A stretch of DNA of 63,292 bases from an uncultured Lentibacter sp. (GTDB lineage Bacteria > Pseudomonadota > Alphaproteobacteria > Rhodobacterales > Rhodobacteraceae): the NCBI RefSeq assembly GCF_937123735.1, contig NZ_CAKZKL010000036.1:1-63292 (forward strand). Direction: 5' to 3'. Numbering within the stretch: position 1 is the stretch's first letter; the number at the start of each line of letters is the position of its first letter. The notes beneath the pieces were generated by a model. The model had not been told where the DNA came from and did no database searches. It saw only the letters and a list, made by a program, of their open reading frames with translations. Position numbers and translations under genes: made by a program. Of this stretch, positions 36,507 to 46,303 are shown in pieces.

Positions 36507-37547
36507 TTAACGCACCATGCCGATGATTTCATAGGTCTTGTCAAGAATGGGCGCCGCAATGGCCCGTGCCGAGCTGGCACCTTGGCGCAGCAATGCGTCA
36601 ATCTCGTCCTGATTTTCCATCAGCCGTGACATCTCGCTTGAAATGGGGGAAAGCTTGGCCACGGCCAGCTCTGCCAGCAGCGGTTTGAACTCTGAAAACG
36701 GCTTGCCGCCCACATCTTGTAACGCCTGCTGGAGGGTCATGTCAGACAGACCGGCATAGATGTTCAAAAGGTTGCGCGCTTCGGGGCGCCCCTCCAATCC
36801 CTCTTCCTCTGAGGGCAGCGCATCAGGATCGGTCTTGGCCTTGCGGATCTTCTTGGCAAGCGTGTCAGCGTCATCGGTCATGTTGATGCGGCTGGCGTCG
36901 GAAGGGTCGGATTTGGACATTTTCTTGCTGCCATCACGCAGGCTCATGACCCGTGTGCCCGCTCCCTCGATCACCGGTTCGGTGACAGGGAAAAAATCCA
37001 CCCCGTAATCATTGTTGAACTTGATGGCGATGTCGCGGGTCAGCTCAAGGTGCTGCTTCTGGTCTTCGCCCACAGGCACATGCGTGGCGTGGTAGGTCAA
37101 AATGTCAGCGGCCATCAGCGAGGGATAGGCAAACAACCCAAGCGAGGCGTTCTGGCTGTTCTTGCCCGCTTTGTCCTTCCACTGGGTCATGCGCTGCATC
37201 CAGCCCATGCGGGCAACACAATTGAAGATCCAGCCGAGCTGGGCATGTTCGGCCACCTGCGACTGGTTGAAGAGAATCGACTTCGCCGGATCAATCCCCG
37301 AGGCGATGAACCCTGCGGCCAACTCGCGGGTTTGACGGCGCAGCGCGGCCGGATCTTGCCAGACGGTGATGGCGTGCAGATCAACCATACAATAGATTGT
37401 CTCGTAGTCTTCGTCTTGCATCTGCACAAACCGTTTGATCGCACCGAGATAATTCCCCAGCGTCAAGCCACCAGAGGGCTGGATGCCTGAAAAGACACGC
37501 TTTTTGAACACCGTGGCGTTGGTCGGGGCTTGGGGCGCATCTGTCAT
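36507..37547 (-). CDS. trpS: Tryptophanyl-tRNA synthetase
   Basis: A 346-aa class I aminoacyl-tRNA synthetase that charges tRNA-Trp. [21 protein letters not shown] contains the HIGH-type motif (LGNY), followed by [24 protein letters not shown] is the KMSKS loop. [17 protein letters not shown] recognises tryptophan. It is a single gene divergent from the rhomboid-like gene. Confidence 0.97.
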   Translation of the reverse strand: MTDAPQAPTNATVFKKRVFSGIQPSGGLTLGNYLGAIKRFVQMQDEDYETIYCMVDLHAITVWQDPAALRRQTRELAAGFIASGIDPAKSILFNQSQVAEHAQLGWIFNCVARMGWMQRMTQWKDKAGKNSQNASLGLFAYPSLMAADILTYHATHVPVGEDQKQHLELTRDIAIKFNNDYGVDFFPVTEPVIEGAGTRVMSLRDGSKKMSKSDPSDASRINMTDDADTLAKKIRKAKTDPDALPSEEEGLEGRPEARNLLNIYAGLSDMTLQQALQDVGGKPFSEFKPLLAELAVAKLSPISSEMSRLMENQDEIDALLRQGASSARAIAAPILDKTYEIIGMVR

Positions 37548-37635
37548 GATGGGTCTCCGTGTGGCAGTCTGTGCCTAGAAGTTTCTTTGCGCTTGGCTTA
37601 CTCATGCAGAAAAGCAACGTCAAGCAGAGGCCGCC

Positions 37636-38322
37636 ATGCGCCCCCAGAGCCCCGTGAACGATATTTCTCCTGTGGTTGTCGCGCTTGTTGCGCTGATGGT
37701 GATTGTGGAAGGGGTCTTTGCCGCTGCGCAGGCCGGATTGCTGGGCGGGCGCTTGGGGATCGGGTGGCGGGTGGCCGCGATCGAGGATTACGCTGTCTTC
37801 GGGAGCCTGCTCAAACTGATGTGGGAGCAAAGCAGCTGGCCGCCAGAGCAGCTCATGCGCCTTCTGAGCTATCCTTTTGTGCATGGCAGTTTCACCCATA
37901 TGATATTTGCCGCCGCGATCACCCTGGCGCTGGGCAAATATGTCGGCGACAGATTCCGCCCCTGGGCGGTGCTTGCGGTGTTTTTTGCGGCCTCTGTGGC
38001 CGGAGCGCTGGCGTGGGGGCTGCTTGTGCGCGAAGCCGGGGTGCTGTTGGGCGCCTACCCGGCCGCTTATGGGCTGATCGGCGCGTTCAGCTACATTCTC
38101 TGGGTGCAGCTGCGCGCCTTGGGCGAGCCGCAGCTGCGGGCTTTTCAGCTCATAGGTGTGTTGCTGGTCATCCGGTTGGTCTTGGGGCTGTTGTTTGGTT
38201 CTGATGGTGCCTGGGTGGCTGAGCTGGTGGGATTTTGCACCGGTTTTCTGGTGTCTTTCCTGGTCAGCCCCGGCGGTTTTGCACGTCTGCGCGCCACTAT
38301 CCGCGGCGCAGGGCGGCCCTGA
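37636..38322 (+). CDS. Rhomboid-family membrane protein lacking catalytic residues
   Basis: A 228-aa protein with six or seven hydrophobic helices arranged as in bacterial rhomboid proteases. The alignment is clear around VHGSFTHMIFAAA, LLGAYPAAYGLIGAF and AELVGFCTGFLVSF. The active positions are substituted: the oxyanion asparagine is Ala92, the catalytic serine is Tyr141 (GAYP instead of GxSG), and the catalytic histidine is Glu196. Only the first histidine (His88) remains. It is therefore a pseudoprotease that may bind membrane substrates. Its 3' end overlaps murJ on the opposite strand by 26 bp. Confidence 0.85.
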   Translation: MRPQSPVNDISPVVVALVALMVIVEGVFAAAQAGLLGGRLGIGWRVAAIEDYAVFGSLLKLMWEQSSWPPEQLMRLLSYPFVHGSFTHMIFAAAITLALGKYVGDRFRPWAVLAVFFAASVAGALAWGLLVREAGVLLGAYPAAYGLIGAFSYILWVQLRALGEPQLRAFQLIGVLLVIRLVLGLLFGSDGAWVAELVGFCTGFLVSFLVSPGGFARLRATIRGAGRP

Positions 38323-39838
38323 CCTCAGCCAGGCGGAAGGCCCCGAAAAGCTGGCCGAGGCCAAAATAGCTCACAAGGCTCACCAGCACCAGCAGGGCGA
38401 GTGCCAAATAGCGGCTCGGCCCTGCGGTAAAGAGCGCAGAGAGCGCAAGATTGCTGGCCCAAAGCAGCGCGGCCATGGCCAGAGCGGCCAGCACAATCCG
38501 CCAGATCCGTTGGCGAAAGCGCCTGTCCAGCCGGGCCAGTTCGCCGAATTTCAGCGCGCCAAAGCCAAGCTGGGCAACCATGACCCAAGCGGCCACCGAG
38601 GCCGCAACGGCCGGTGCAAGCCAGCCGAGATAGGGCTTGAGCCCGAAAGCCAGCGCCGCGTTGATCAGCATCGCCACAAGGGCAAAGCGGAAGGGGCTTT
38701 TTGTATCTTCGCGGGCAAAAAATAGCGGTTGCAGAGTTTTTTGCAACACAAAGGCGGGCAGCCCAAGGCCGTAGATGCTCACCGCCACAGCCGTTGCGGC
38801 AGCGTCATCGCTGGTGAAGTTGCCACGCTCAAAAAGCACCGATACCAATGGTAGGGGAATCACAAGCAGCGCCAATGCTGCGGGCAGGGTGAGCGCCAAC
38901 GACAGCTCTGTGGCCCGCGAATAGGCATTCTGCGCGCCCGCTGTGTCTGCGGCTTTGAGGCGGCGCGACAGATCGGGTAGCAAAACGATGCCCACAGCGA
39001 TACCGACCACCCCGAGCGGAAGCTGATAGAGGCGGTCGGCCGTATAGAGCCAGCTGACAGCTTTTTCATAATCCGAGGCCACCAGCTGCCCCACCACAAG
39101 GTTGATCTGCACAACACCCATCGCCAATGCGGCCGGCACGGCGACCCGCAACAGCCGGCCCATTTCGGGGCTGGGACGTGGCCATTTGGGCACAATGCGC
39201 AGCCCCGCACGGCGACTGGCGACAGCGACGAGCGCAAGCTGGGCGACCCCTGCGAAAGGCACCATCCAGACCAGAGCCAGCGCAACGTTGCCACCTCTCA
39301 TGGCTGCATACAGCATGGCACAGGACAACAGGATATTGAGCAAGACCGGCGCAGCCGCAGCGGCCGCAAAGCGGCCCGTGGCATTGAGCACGCCTGAAAA
39401 CAGCGCCGCCAGCGAGATAAAGAAAATATAAGGAAAGACAATGCGGCCAAAGCCTGTGGCCAGATCAAAGCGCTCATCCCCGGCAAAGCCCCCGGCGGTG
39501 GCCCAGACAAGCGCTGGCATGAAGACCAGGGCCAGCCCCGTCAAGGCCAATAGCGCAAGGCTCAGCCAGCTCAAAGCGGCGGCGGCAAAGCCTTCCGCAT
39601 CTTCGCCCGCCTCGAATTTTTTGGCAAACATCGGCACAAAGGCCGCATTGAACGCACCCTCCGCAAAAAAGCGGCGAAACAGGTTGGGCAGGCGGAAAGC
39701 CACAACGAAAGCATCCATCACCGCACCAGGGCCGATGTAGGAAGAAATCAGAATGTCGCGCAGAAAGCCCAGGATACGGCTCATCAGCGTCCAAAAGCCG
39801 ACGGTAAATATACCTGAGAGAAGGCGAATTTGTTTCAT
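38297..39838 (-). CDS. murJ: Lipid II flippase MurJ
   Basis: A 513-aa, ~14-helix MOP-superfamily protein that flips lipid II for peptidoglycan synthesis. TVGFWTLMSRILGFLRDILISSYIGPGAVMDAFVVAFRLPNLFRRFFAEGAFNAAFVPMF is the family N-terminus (residues ~12-71). SVLFERGNFTSDDA and LQPLFFAREDTKSPFRFA contain conserved charged residues of the central cavity. Convergent with the rhomboid-like gene; glnD lies upstream on the same strand. Confidence 0.95.
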   Translation of the reverse strand: MKQIRLLSGIFTVGFWTLMSRILGFLRDILISSYIGPGAVMDAFVVAFRLPNLFRRFFAEGAFNAAFVPMFAKKFEAGEDAEGFAAAALSWLSLALLALTGLALVFMPALVWATAGGFAGDERFDLATGFGRIVFPYIFFISLAALFSGVLNATGRFAAAAAAPVLLNILLSCAMLYAAMRGGNVALALVWMVPFAGVAQLALVAVASRRAGLRIVPKWPRPSPEMGRLLRVAVPAALAMGVVQINLVVGQLVASDYEKAVSWLYTADRLYQLPLGVVGIAVGIVLLPDLSRRLKAADTAGAQNAYSRATELSLALTLPAALALLVIPLPLVSVLFERGNFTSDDAAATAVAVSIYGLGLPAFVLQKTLQPLFFAREDTKSPFRFALVAMLINAALAFGLKPYLGWLAPAVAASVAAWVMVAQLGFGALKFGELARLDRRFRQRIWRIVLAALAMAALLWASNLALSALFTAGPSRYLALALLVLVSLVSYFGLGQLFGAFRLAEVRAALRRG

Positions 39839-39947
39839 TCAGGGCGCTCGCTTGTTGCCTGATCAGGGTTTAGACGATTGGCCGCCCACAAGGAAGCGCA
39901 GGTTTTGAGCCCGCCCCCAAGGATATGTCCGCCAAAAGGGGATGTCG

Positions 39948-42719
39948 CTATGAGCGGGCGCGTTCGGCACCTTCGGAGATGGCGCTGCGCAGTTTGTTTT
40001 CCAGCGTTTTTTGTTTGCTCTCGGTATAGAATTTCAACCCGAACATGTCTTTGACATAGAAGGTGTCGACCACCTGTTCACCATAGGTCGCTATCACGGC
40101 AGAGGCGATGTAGACATTGGCATTGGCCAGCGTGCGGGTGAGATCATAGAGCAGACCCGGGCGGTCGCGGGTATCGACCTCGATGATGGTGTAGATTTCG
40201 GAGCCTTCATTGTCGAAGGTGATCGACGTCGGCACCCGAAAGGCGCGTTCGCGCTTCTTAAGCTTGTCGCGGGTCTGGATGGCCTCCCCGGTGATCAGCT
40301 CTCCGGCCAGGGTGCGCTCGATCATCTTGCGCAGCCGCGGCAGGCGGCTGGCTTCATAGGGGTGTCCCTCGGCATCTTGCACCCAAAAGGCTGCGGTGGC
40401 GTAGCCGTCTTTGGAGGTGAAGGTGCGCGCGTCAACAATATTGGCGCCCGCCAGCGCAAGAGCGCCGCACATGCGGCTGAAGATGCCGGGGTGGTCGGCC
40501 ATCACAAAGCACACGCGGGTGGCGTCGCGGTCTTCATCCGGGTGCAGATCCATGCGGATTTCGCTGTCATTCAGCCCTTTGAGCAAATTGGCAAACACAA
40601 CATGGGCGGTCACATGAAGGCCCTGCCAGTAGGGGGGATAATGGCGCGCAGTCTCGTGTTTGATGTCCTTTTTGGGCCAATCCGACAGCTCGGCCCGCAG
40701 GGTTTTCTTGGCTTCGGCGCCGCGGTTTTCGCGGTTGAGGGCTTCCATTCCCTCTTCCAGCGCATGGCGGGTCTGGCGGTAGAGGGCGCGGATAAGCGCC
40801 GCTTTCCAGTTGTTCCAGGTGTCCGGGCCAACGCCGCGGATGTCACAGACTGTGAGCACGGTGAGCAGATCGAGCCTTTTGACAGATTGCACGGCCTTGG
40901 CAAAATCGCGCACCGTGCGAGGATCGGCGATATCGCGTTTCTGGGCCATATCGGACATCAAGAGATGGTAGCGCACCAGCCATTCAACCGTGTCGCAATC
41001 ATTGCGGTTGAGGCCGAGCCGAGGGGCAACTTTGCGCGCAATCTGGGCCCCGAGAACAGAATGATCCTGATCGCGGCCCTTACCAATATCATGCAAGAGC
41101 ATAGCCACCATGAGGATCTTGCGGTCCACGCCACCGCCGCGCAGGATCTCGGTGGAGATGGGCAACTCTTCCTCAAGCTCAAGCCGCTCGATGCGCGAGA
41201 AATGCGAGATCACCTGAATGGTGTGCTCATCGACCGTATAGGCGTGATACATGTTGAATTGCATCATGGCCACGATCGGCTCAAATTCGGGAATGAAGGC
41301 TGCGAGCACCCCGAGTTCGTTCATGCGGCGCAGGGCGCGCTCCGGGTTGCCGTGTTTGAGCAGCAGATCCAGAAAGATGCGCTGGGCTTCGCGGTTTTCT
41401 CGGAATGGCTCGTCAATGAGAGGCAGGTTTGCTGTGACAAGGCGCATAGCATCTGGATGGATGAGCATTCCTGTGCGCAGCCCTTCTTCAAACACCCGCA
41501 AGAGATTGAGCGGATCGGAGAGAAAACGGGTTTCATCGGCAACGGCAAGGCGGCCGTGAATGATCTCATATCCTTCTTTTGCCTTGGGCTTTCGGGCAAA
41601 AATGCGCTGGAGCAACGGTTCTGGCTTGGCGTGTATCGCTTCAAGTTTGGTCAGAAAAATGCGCGTCAGATCGCCCACGCGGGTTGCGGTGCGAAAGTAG
41701 TCCTGCATGAAGTGCTCAACGGCGCGCCGCCCTGAGCTGTCGTGGTATCCAAGGCGCTCGGCCACTTCGACTTGCAAGTCAAAGCTGAGCTGTTCATTGG
41801 GCCGTCCGGTGATCAGATGCAGCTGGCAGCGCACCGCCCATAGGAAGTTTTCGGCCTTTTCAAACAAGGCGAATTCTTCGGGTTGAAAGACCTTCAGGCG
41901 CACCAGTTCTTCAATGCTTTCCACATGGTGCACATATTTTGCAATCCAGTAGAGCGATTGCAAGTCACGCAGCCCACCTTTGCCCTCTTTGACATTGGGT
42001 TCCACGACATAGCGCTCGCCCTGGCGCTCGTGGCGCTCGTCGCGCTCGGCAAGCTTGGCGGCTACAAATTCGGTTTCACTGCCTTGGAACAGTTCATGGC
42101 TCAATCGCTGGATCAACTGGCTGGCCACAGCGGCCTCTCCGGCCAGAAACCGCTGCTCCAGGAGGGCAGTACGAATGGTGAAATCTTCACCGCCCAGGCT
42201 GATGCATTCGGAAATTGTGCGGCTGGCATGGCCGACCTTGAGGCGCAAATCCCAGAGCATGTAGAGCATGGATTCGATCACGCGCTCCGCCCGGGGCGTG
42301 ATGGTTTTCGGTGTCAAAAACAACAGGTCTACATCTGAGTGTGGCGCCATTTCGCCGCGCCCGTAACCTCCAACAGCCAGAAGCGCCAGCTGTTCGGCGG
42401 GGTCTGTTTTAACGGATGGGTGCATCACCTCGCTGGCAAGCGCGAAAGCGGCTGTCACAAGGCAATCGGCGAGCCAACAATAGGTTTGCCTGGCCTGTTT
42501 CGCGGCGAAAGGGGTGCTTGCAAGGCCCGCTGCAATTGCCTCCATGCCAGCTTTGCGCTGGCCCAGCAACAGGGTGATGGCCGCCTTGCGCAGCGCGGCT
42601 TCGTCAGGCCCGTGCTCGCGCGCGAGCTGTTGCAGCTGCTCTGTCAGGCGTTGCCGATCCAGGATTTGCCCGGCAGGGCAGATCAGCTCGGTGGGCGGCT
42701 GCGGGAGGTTGAATTGCAT
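39948..42719 (-). CDS. glnD: Bifunctional uridylyltransferase/uridylyl-removing enzyme
   Basis: The 923-aa nitrogen sensor that uridylylates and deuridylylates PII proteins in response to glutamine. Domain order: nucleotidyltransferase (GGYGRGEMAPHSDVDLLFL, residues ~115-135), a long helical linker, an HD domain (MLLHDIGKGRDQDHS, HYLLMSDMAQKRD), and two C-terminal ACT domains starting at ADHPGIFSRMCGALALAGANIVDART and VDTRDRPGLLYDLTRTLANANV. An in-frame start 16 codons upstream overlaps the lppC gene; MQFNLPQPPTEL at 42719 is preferred. Followed by murJ. Confidence 0.95.
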   Translation of the reverse strand: MQFNLPQPPTELICPAGQILDRQRLTEQLQQLAREHGPDEAALRKAAITLLLGQRKAGMEAIAAGLASTPFAAKQARQTYCWLADCLVTAAFALASEVMHPSVKTDPAEQLALLAVGGYGRGEMAPHSDVDLLFLTPKTITPRAERVIESMLYMLWDLRLKVGHASRTISECISLGGEDFTIRTALLEQRFLAGEAAVASQLIQRLSHELFQGSETEFVAAKLAERDERHERQGERYVVEPNVKEGKGGLRDLQSLYWIAKYVHHVESIEELVRLKVFQPEEFALFEKAENFLWAVRCQLHLITGRPNEQLSFDLQVEVAERLGYHDSSGRRAVEHFMQDYFRTATRVGDLTRIFLTKLEAIHAKPEPLLQRIFARKPKAKEGYEIIHGRLAVADETRFLSDPLNLLRVFEEGLRTGMLIHPDAMRLVTANLPLIDEPFRENREAQRIFLDLLLKHGNPERALRRMNELGVLAAFIPEFEPIVAMMQFNMYHAYTVDEHTIQVISHFSRIERLELEEELPISTEILRGGGVDRKILMVAMLLHDIGKGRDQDHSVLGAQIARKVAPRLGLNRNDCDTVEWLVRYHLLMSDMAQKRDIADPRTVRDFAKAVQSVKRLDLLTVLTVCDIRGVGPDTWNNWKAALIRALYRQTRHALEEGMEALNRENRGAEAKKTLRAELSDWPKKDIKHETARHYPPYWQGLHVTAHVVFANLLKGLNDSEIRMDLHPDEDRDATRVCFVMADHPGIFSRMCGALALAGANIVDARTFTSKDGYATAAFWVQDAEGHPYEASRLPRLRKMIERTLAGELITGEAIQTRDKLKKRERAFRVPTSITFDNEGSEIYTIIEVDTRDRPGLLYDLTRTLANANVYIASAVIATYGEQVVDTFYVKDMFGLKFYTESKQKTLENKLRSAISEGAERARS

Positions 42720-42726
42720 ATGTGCC

Positions 42727-43899
42727 TCAGAAGCCCGCACCGGCGAAGGCACGGGGGGCGGCGTCAATGATCACAAGCTTCTTGTCTTGTATCTGCCCAA
42801 TGGCCAGGCCGCGCTCGTTTGTGCCATCCGCACGAAACCGAAAGATTCCGTTGGACCCCTGAAACCCGGCGCTTTGCGTCAGGGATGCGCCTGACAGCGC
42901 ATTTGGCTTCCCGGTGCTGGCCAGCGCGCCAACCGCGGCGAGCCCGTCATAGGCCAATGCGGCAAGCGGATGGGGCAACGCGCCATAGGCCGCTGCGTAG
43001 CGGTTTGAAAAGGCTGTGGCTGCTTCGGGCTGAGGCAGAGCGAACCAACCGCCCTGAAGCCCGGAAAGCTGCATGTTTTGCGCCGGGATATCCCACCGCG
43101 ACAGCCCAATGAACTGGGTGTTCTGGGGGCTTATGCCAACATCGGGCAACATCTGGGCGTAAAACGGCAGGGCGGCATCCGAGGTGGAGGTGAGAAAGAT
43201 CGCATTGGCGCCCGTGGCCTCTTTTGTGGCCTTGATCCGCTGGATCGCATCAGAGACCCCTTCTTGAGAGCGCTCGTAGCTGACTGTGCCTGCGAGCCTT
43301 GCCCCGCTTTGGGCGATGGCCTGGCTGATGGCCGCCTTGCCAAGTTGACCGCCGATCTCGTCATCATGAATGACAAGTATATTGTCTTTGCCATTGCGCT
43401 TGGCAAACGCTGTGAGGCGTTCGGCGGTGTTGGCAAAGGTGGCTCCGAGCAAGAACAGATTGCCCCCGGCAATGGTGGTGTTGTTTGAAAAGGCGAGCAC
43501 ATTTACCCCGCTTGGGGCAACAGCCACCGCGGCCGCATTGGCTGACTCGGCACGCAGGGGGCCAATGATGATCTGGGCACCGTCTGCGACGGCCTGCTTG
43601 GCGGCGAGTTCGGCGCGCTGGGCCTCGCCTGCGGTGGCATAGACCCGCAAGTCGATTTGCACGCCTTCAAGGTCGGCCACGGCGAGGCGCGCGGCATTTT
43701 CAAGCGAATCGGAAATGAGCGTATCCCCGCCAATTTCGCTTCCGCGCGGCACCAAAAGCGCGACACGCACCGGCACACCAGCCTGAAAATTCCCGCTGCC
43801 TGACAGGGCCATCGGCTGGCAAGCCGACAACCACAGCAGAGCGGACAGCGCCAAAAGGGCCACGAAGGACTTGCGAGCAGCATTGAAAACAGCAAACAT
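42727..43899 (-). CDS. LppC/LpoA-like lipoprotein, penicillin-binding protein activator
   Basis: A 390-aa periplasmic lipoprotein (signal peptide MFAVFNAARKSFVALLALSA, lipobox LSAC with Cys27). A periplasmic-binding-protein type I fold follows (VRVALLVPRGSEIGGDTLISDSLENAARLAVADLEG, VADGAQIIIGPL, NVLAFSNNTTIAGGNLFLLG). Homologs (LpoA C-terminal module) activate peptidoglycan synthases; it could also bind a small ligand. The start at 43899 has GGGAG upstream. Upstream of glnD and divergent from rsmI, as in many alphaproteobacteria. Confidence 0.85.
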   Translation of the reverse strand: MFAVFNAARKSFVALLALSALLWLSACQPMALSGSGNFQAGVPVRVALLVPRGSEIGGDTLISDSLENAARLAVADLEGVQIDLRVYATAGEAQRAELAAKQAVADGAQIIIGPLRAESANAAAVAVAPSGVNVLAFSNNTTIAGGNLFLLGATFANTAERLTAFAKRNGKDNILVIHDDEIGGQLGKAAISQAIAQSGARLAGTVSYERSQEGVSDAIQRIKATKEATGANAIFLTSTSDAALPFYAQMLPDVGISPQNTQFIGLSRWDIPAQNMQLSGLQGGWFALPQPEAATAFSNRYAAAYGALPHPLAALAYDGLAAVGALASTGKPNALSGASLTQSAGFQGSNGIFRFRADGTNERGLAIGQIQDKKLVIIDAAPRAFAGAGF

Positions 43900-44009
43900 G
43901 GATAACTCTTTCTCCCTGAGGCTTGAAGATCGGGGACAGTGCGCGCACAGTCTGTCCAAGCCGGTTTGATTGCCGGTGATAATAAACGTCACGACGTGGG
44001 GGTCTAGGG

Positions 44010-44867
44010 GTGATTCATAAAGAAACGGTGCTGGAGCCGATGCTCTACCTGCTGGCCACGCCGCTGGGAACCGCGCGCGATATCACGTTGCGGACCTTGG
44101 ATGTCTTGGCCAGTGCGGATGTTCTGGCAGCCGAAGACACCCGCACACTCAAAAAACTTATGGAAATTCATGGAATTGCGCTGGGCGCGCGCCCGGTGAT
44201 TTCCTATCACGATCACAATGGCGCGCGCGCGCGGCCCAAGCTGCTTGAGGCGCTCGCGGCGGGCAAATCGGTGGCCTATGCCTCGGAGGCGGGCACTCCG
44301 ATGATCGCGGACCCGGGCTATCATCTGGTGCGCGATGTTCAAGCCGCCGGCTTTGGCGTGACATCTCTGCCCGGGCCGTCTGCTGTTATCACGGCACTGA
44401 CCCTGGGTGGGCTGCCCACGGATGTGTTTACTTTTGCAGGCTTTCTGCCCAACGCCAAAGCGGCGCGGCGCAAGGCCCTGGCCGGGTTTGCGGACATCGA
44501 GGGCACGCTGGTTTTTTATGAATCACCCAAACGTGTGGCCGGCATGATTGCGGATGCTTCGGACATTCTGGGCGCCACGCGTGAGGCGCGTATTTGCCGC
44601 GAACTCACCAAGAAATTTGAAGAGGTGATTGCCGGTTCGCTGGGGGAGCTGTCAGAAGTGCTGGCAGAGCGCAGCCTGAAGGGCGAGATCGTTGTTCTGA
44701 TCGGCAAAGGCGCACCGCTGGAGGTGACACAGGAGGCCTTACAAGAGGCTCTTGAGGCGCTTTTGCAGGACATGAGCCTGCGCGATGCAGCGGACAAGCT
44801 GGCGGCAGACACCGGTGTCAAGCGGCGCAAAATCTATCAAATTGGCCTTGAGCTGCAAACGCCTTAA
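44010..44867 (+). CDS. rsmI: 16S rRNA (cytidine1402-2'-O)-methyltransferase
   Basis: A 285-aa SAM-dependent tetrapyrrole-methylase-fold enzyme. LYLLATPLGTARDITLRTLDVL, AAEDTRTLKKLM, YHDHN, ASEAGTPMIADPGYHLV, SLPGPSAVITALTLGGLPTDVFTFAGFLP and TLVFYESPKRV are all RsmI signatures. The start is a GTG; an alternative ATG lies 10 codons downstream. First gene of rsmI-yraN-gshB. Confidence 0.95.
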   Translation: MIHKETVLEPMLYLLATPLGTARDITLRTLDVLASADVLAAEDTRTLKKLMEIHGIALGARPVISYHDHNGARARPKLLEALAAGKSVAYASEAGTPMIADPGYHLVRDVQAAGFGVTSLPGPSAVITALTLGGLPTDVFTFAGFLPNAKAARRKALAGFADIEGTLVFYESPKRVAGMIADASDILGATREARICRELTKKFEEVIAGSLGELSEVLAERSLKGEIVVLIGKGAPLEVTQEALQEALEALLQDMSLRDAADKLAADTGVKRRKIYQIGLELQTP

Positions 44868-44900
44868 GCCTTTGTTAGCCAATATGTGCTGAGATGCCTT

Positions 44901-45296
44901 ATGATGTCTCACTGCCGCACTCATCCGTCTCGCCCCGCACAGCGCCGTGGAAAAACTGCCTACCTTGCAGGGATTGCTGCCGAGCAGTCGGCGCGCCGCC
45001 GTTATGAGCAGGCGGGCTATCGTCTGCTGGCAGAGCGCTGGCGCGGTGGAGGCGGGGAGATAGATCTGATTTTTGAAAAGAACGGCGAGACTGTTTTTGT
45101 TGAGGTCAAGCGGGCCCGGGAGTATGCGCAGGCGCTGGCGCGGATTGGCCCGGCGCAACAGGCGCGTATCGCGCTGGCCTGTGAAGAATATGCCGCCCGC
45201 CTGCCGCAGGGGCGGCTCAGCCTGATGCGAATAGATGTGGCCTTGGTCAATGGAACGGGTGCCTGCCATATTGTCAAAAACGCTTTTGGCGCGTGA
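44901..45296 (+). CDS. YraN (UPF0102) family endonuclease-like protein
   Basis: A ~131-aa protein with the restriction-endonuclease-like core GGGEIDLIFEKNGETVFVEVKRA (Asp, and Glu-x-Lys), preceded by TAYLAGIAAEQSARRRYEQAGYRLLAERWR. UPF0102 members are found beside rsmI in many genomes; the substrate is unknown. The open frame starts with a GTG at 44886, and I prefer one of the tandem ATGs at 44901 and 44904. Translation probably couples to rsmI (33 bp gap). Confidence 0.85.
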   Translation: MMSHCRTHPSRPAQRRGKTAYLAGIAAEQSARRRYEQAGYRLLAERWRGGGGEIDLIFEKNGETVFVEVKRAREYAQALARIGPAQQARIALACEEYAARLPQGRLSLMRIDVALVNGTGACHIVKNAFGA

Positions 45297-45358
45297 GCCA
45301 TTGAAGCTTGCGCCAATCTCGGCCATCAATGCGCTCATCGCTGCAAGAAGGCTGGCCC

Positions 45359-46294
45359 ATGAAAATCGCATTTCAAATGGACCCGATTGGTCCGATCAAC
45401 ATCAATGCCGATAGCACGTTTCGAATTGCCGAGGAGGCGCAAGCGCGCGGACATGCGCTTTTTTATTATACGCCTGACAAGCTGAGCTATCGGGAAGGGC
45501 GCATTCTTGCGCGCGGGCATGCGCTGACAGTGCAGCGCGTTGAGGGTGACCATTTCGCCCTTGGGCCAGAAACCGAGGTGGATTTGTCAGACTTTGATGT
45601 GGTCTGGCTGCGCCAAGACCCGCCTTTTGACATGTTTTACATCACCACCACCCATTTGCTTGAGCGCATTCACCCGAAAACGCTGGTTGTGAATGATCCT
45701 TTCTGGGTGCGCAACTACCCTGAGAAGCTCCTTGTTCTGGACTTCCCCGATCTGACGCCGCCCACCATGATCGCGCGGGATTTGAACGATCTGAAGGCCT
45801 TCAAGGCCGCGCATCAGGATGTGATTCTGAAGCCGCTTTATGGCAACGGTGGTGCCGGAGTTTTCCGCCTCACACCGCAGGACCGCAACCTTGCCTCTCT
45901 GCATGAGCTCTTCACAGCCAACAGCCGTGAGCCATTGATTATGCAGAAATTTCTGCCAGATGTCTCCAATGGTGACAAGCGGGTGATCCTTGTGGATGGC
46001 ACAGCCGTCGGGGCGATCAACCGTGTTCCGGCGGCAGGGGAAACCCGCTCGAACATGCATGTTGGCGGCCGGCCTGAAAAAGTCGGCTTGAGTGAGCGTG
46101 ATCTTGAAATTTGCGCCCGCATCGGGCCGCTTTTGAGGGAAAAAGGGCAAATATTTGTCGGGATAGATGTGATCGGTGACTATCTCACCGAGATCAACGT
46201 CACTTCGCCCACCGGTATCCAGGAGCTGGAACGCTTTGATGGTGTCAATATTGCCGCCAAAATCTGGGATGCGATTGAGGCCAAGCGCCCTTGA
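45359..46294 (+). CDS. gshB: Glutathione synthetase
   Basis: A 311-aa ATP-grasp ligase joining gamma-glutamylcysteine and glycine. [48 protein letters not shown] (glycine-rich ATP loop), [27 protein letters not shown]-type [16 protein letters not shown] and [14 protein letters not shown] are bacterial GshB signatures. The start at 45359 is preferred over the in-frame start at 45308. It ends 2 bp from the convergent comM gene. Confidence 0.97.
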   Translation: MKIAFQMDPIGPININADSTFRIAEEAQARGHALFYYTPDKLSYREGRILARGHALTVQRVEGDHFALGPETEVDLSDFDVVWLRQDPPFDMFYITTTHLLERIHPKTLVVNDPFWVRNYPEKLLVLDFPDLTPPTMIARDLNDLKAFKAAHQDVILKPLYGNGGAGVFRLTPQDRNLASLHELFTANSREPLIMQKFLPDVSNGDKRVILVDGTAVGAINRVPAAGETRSNMHVGGRPEKVGLSERDLEICARIGPLLREKGQIFVGIDVIGDYLTEINVTSPTGIQELERFDGVNIAAKIWDAIEAKRP

Positions 46295-46303
46295 CCCTAG
46301 GGT
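46294..46303. other. 10-bp palindrome at the gshB/comM junction
   Basis: ACCCTAGGGT spans the stop codons of gshB and comM. It lies within the longer near-palindrome CCTTGACCCTAGGGTGAAGG (46289-46308). No terminator-type T-tract is present, so the two converging transcripts probably overlap. Confidence 0.4.

Noticed and set aside
40011..41735. 574-aa plus-strand ORF inside glnD
   Set aside because: Antisense to the HD and ACT domains of glnD; no ribosome-binding site or recognisable domain.
44864..44878. CtrA-like TTAA-N7-TTAG before yraN
   Set aside because: One mismatch; such sites are expected several times by chance in 63 kb, and yraN has no known CtrA link.
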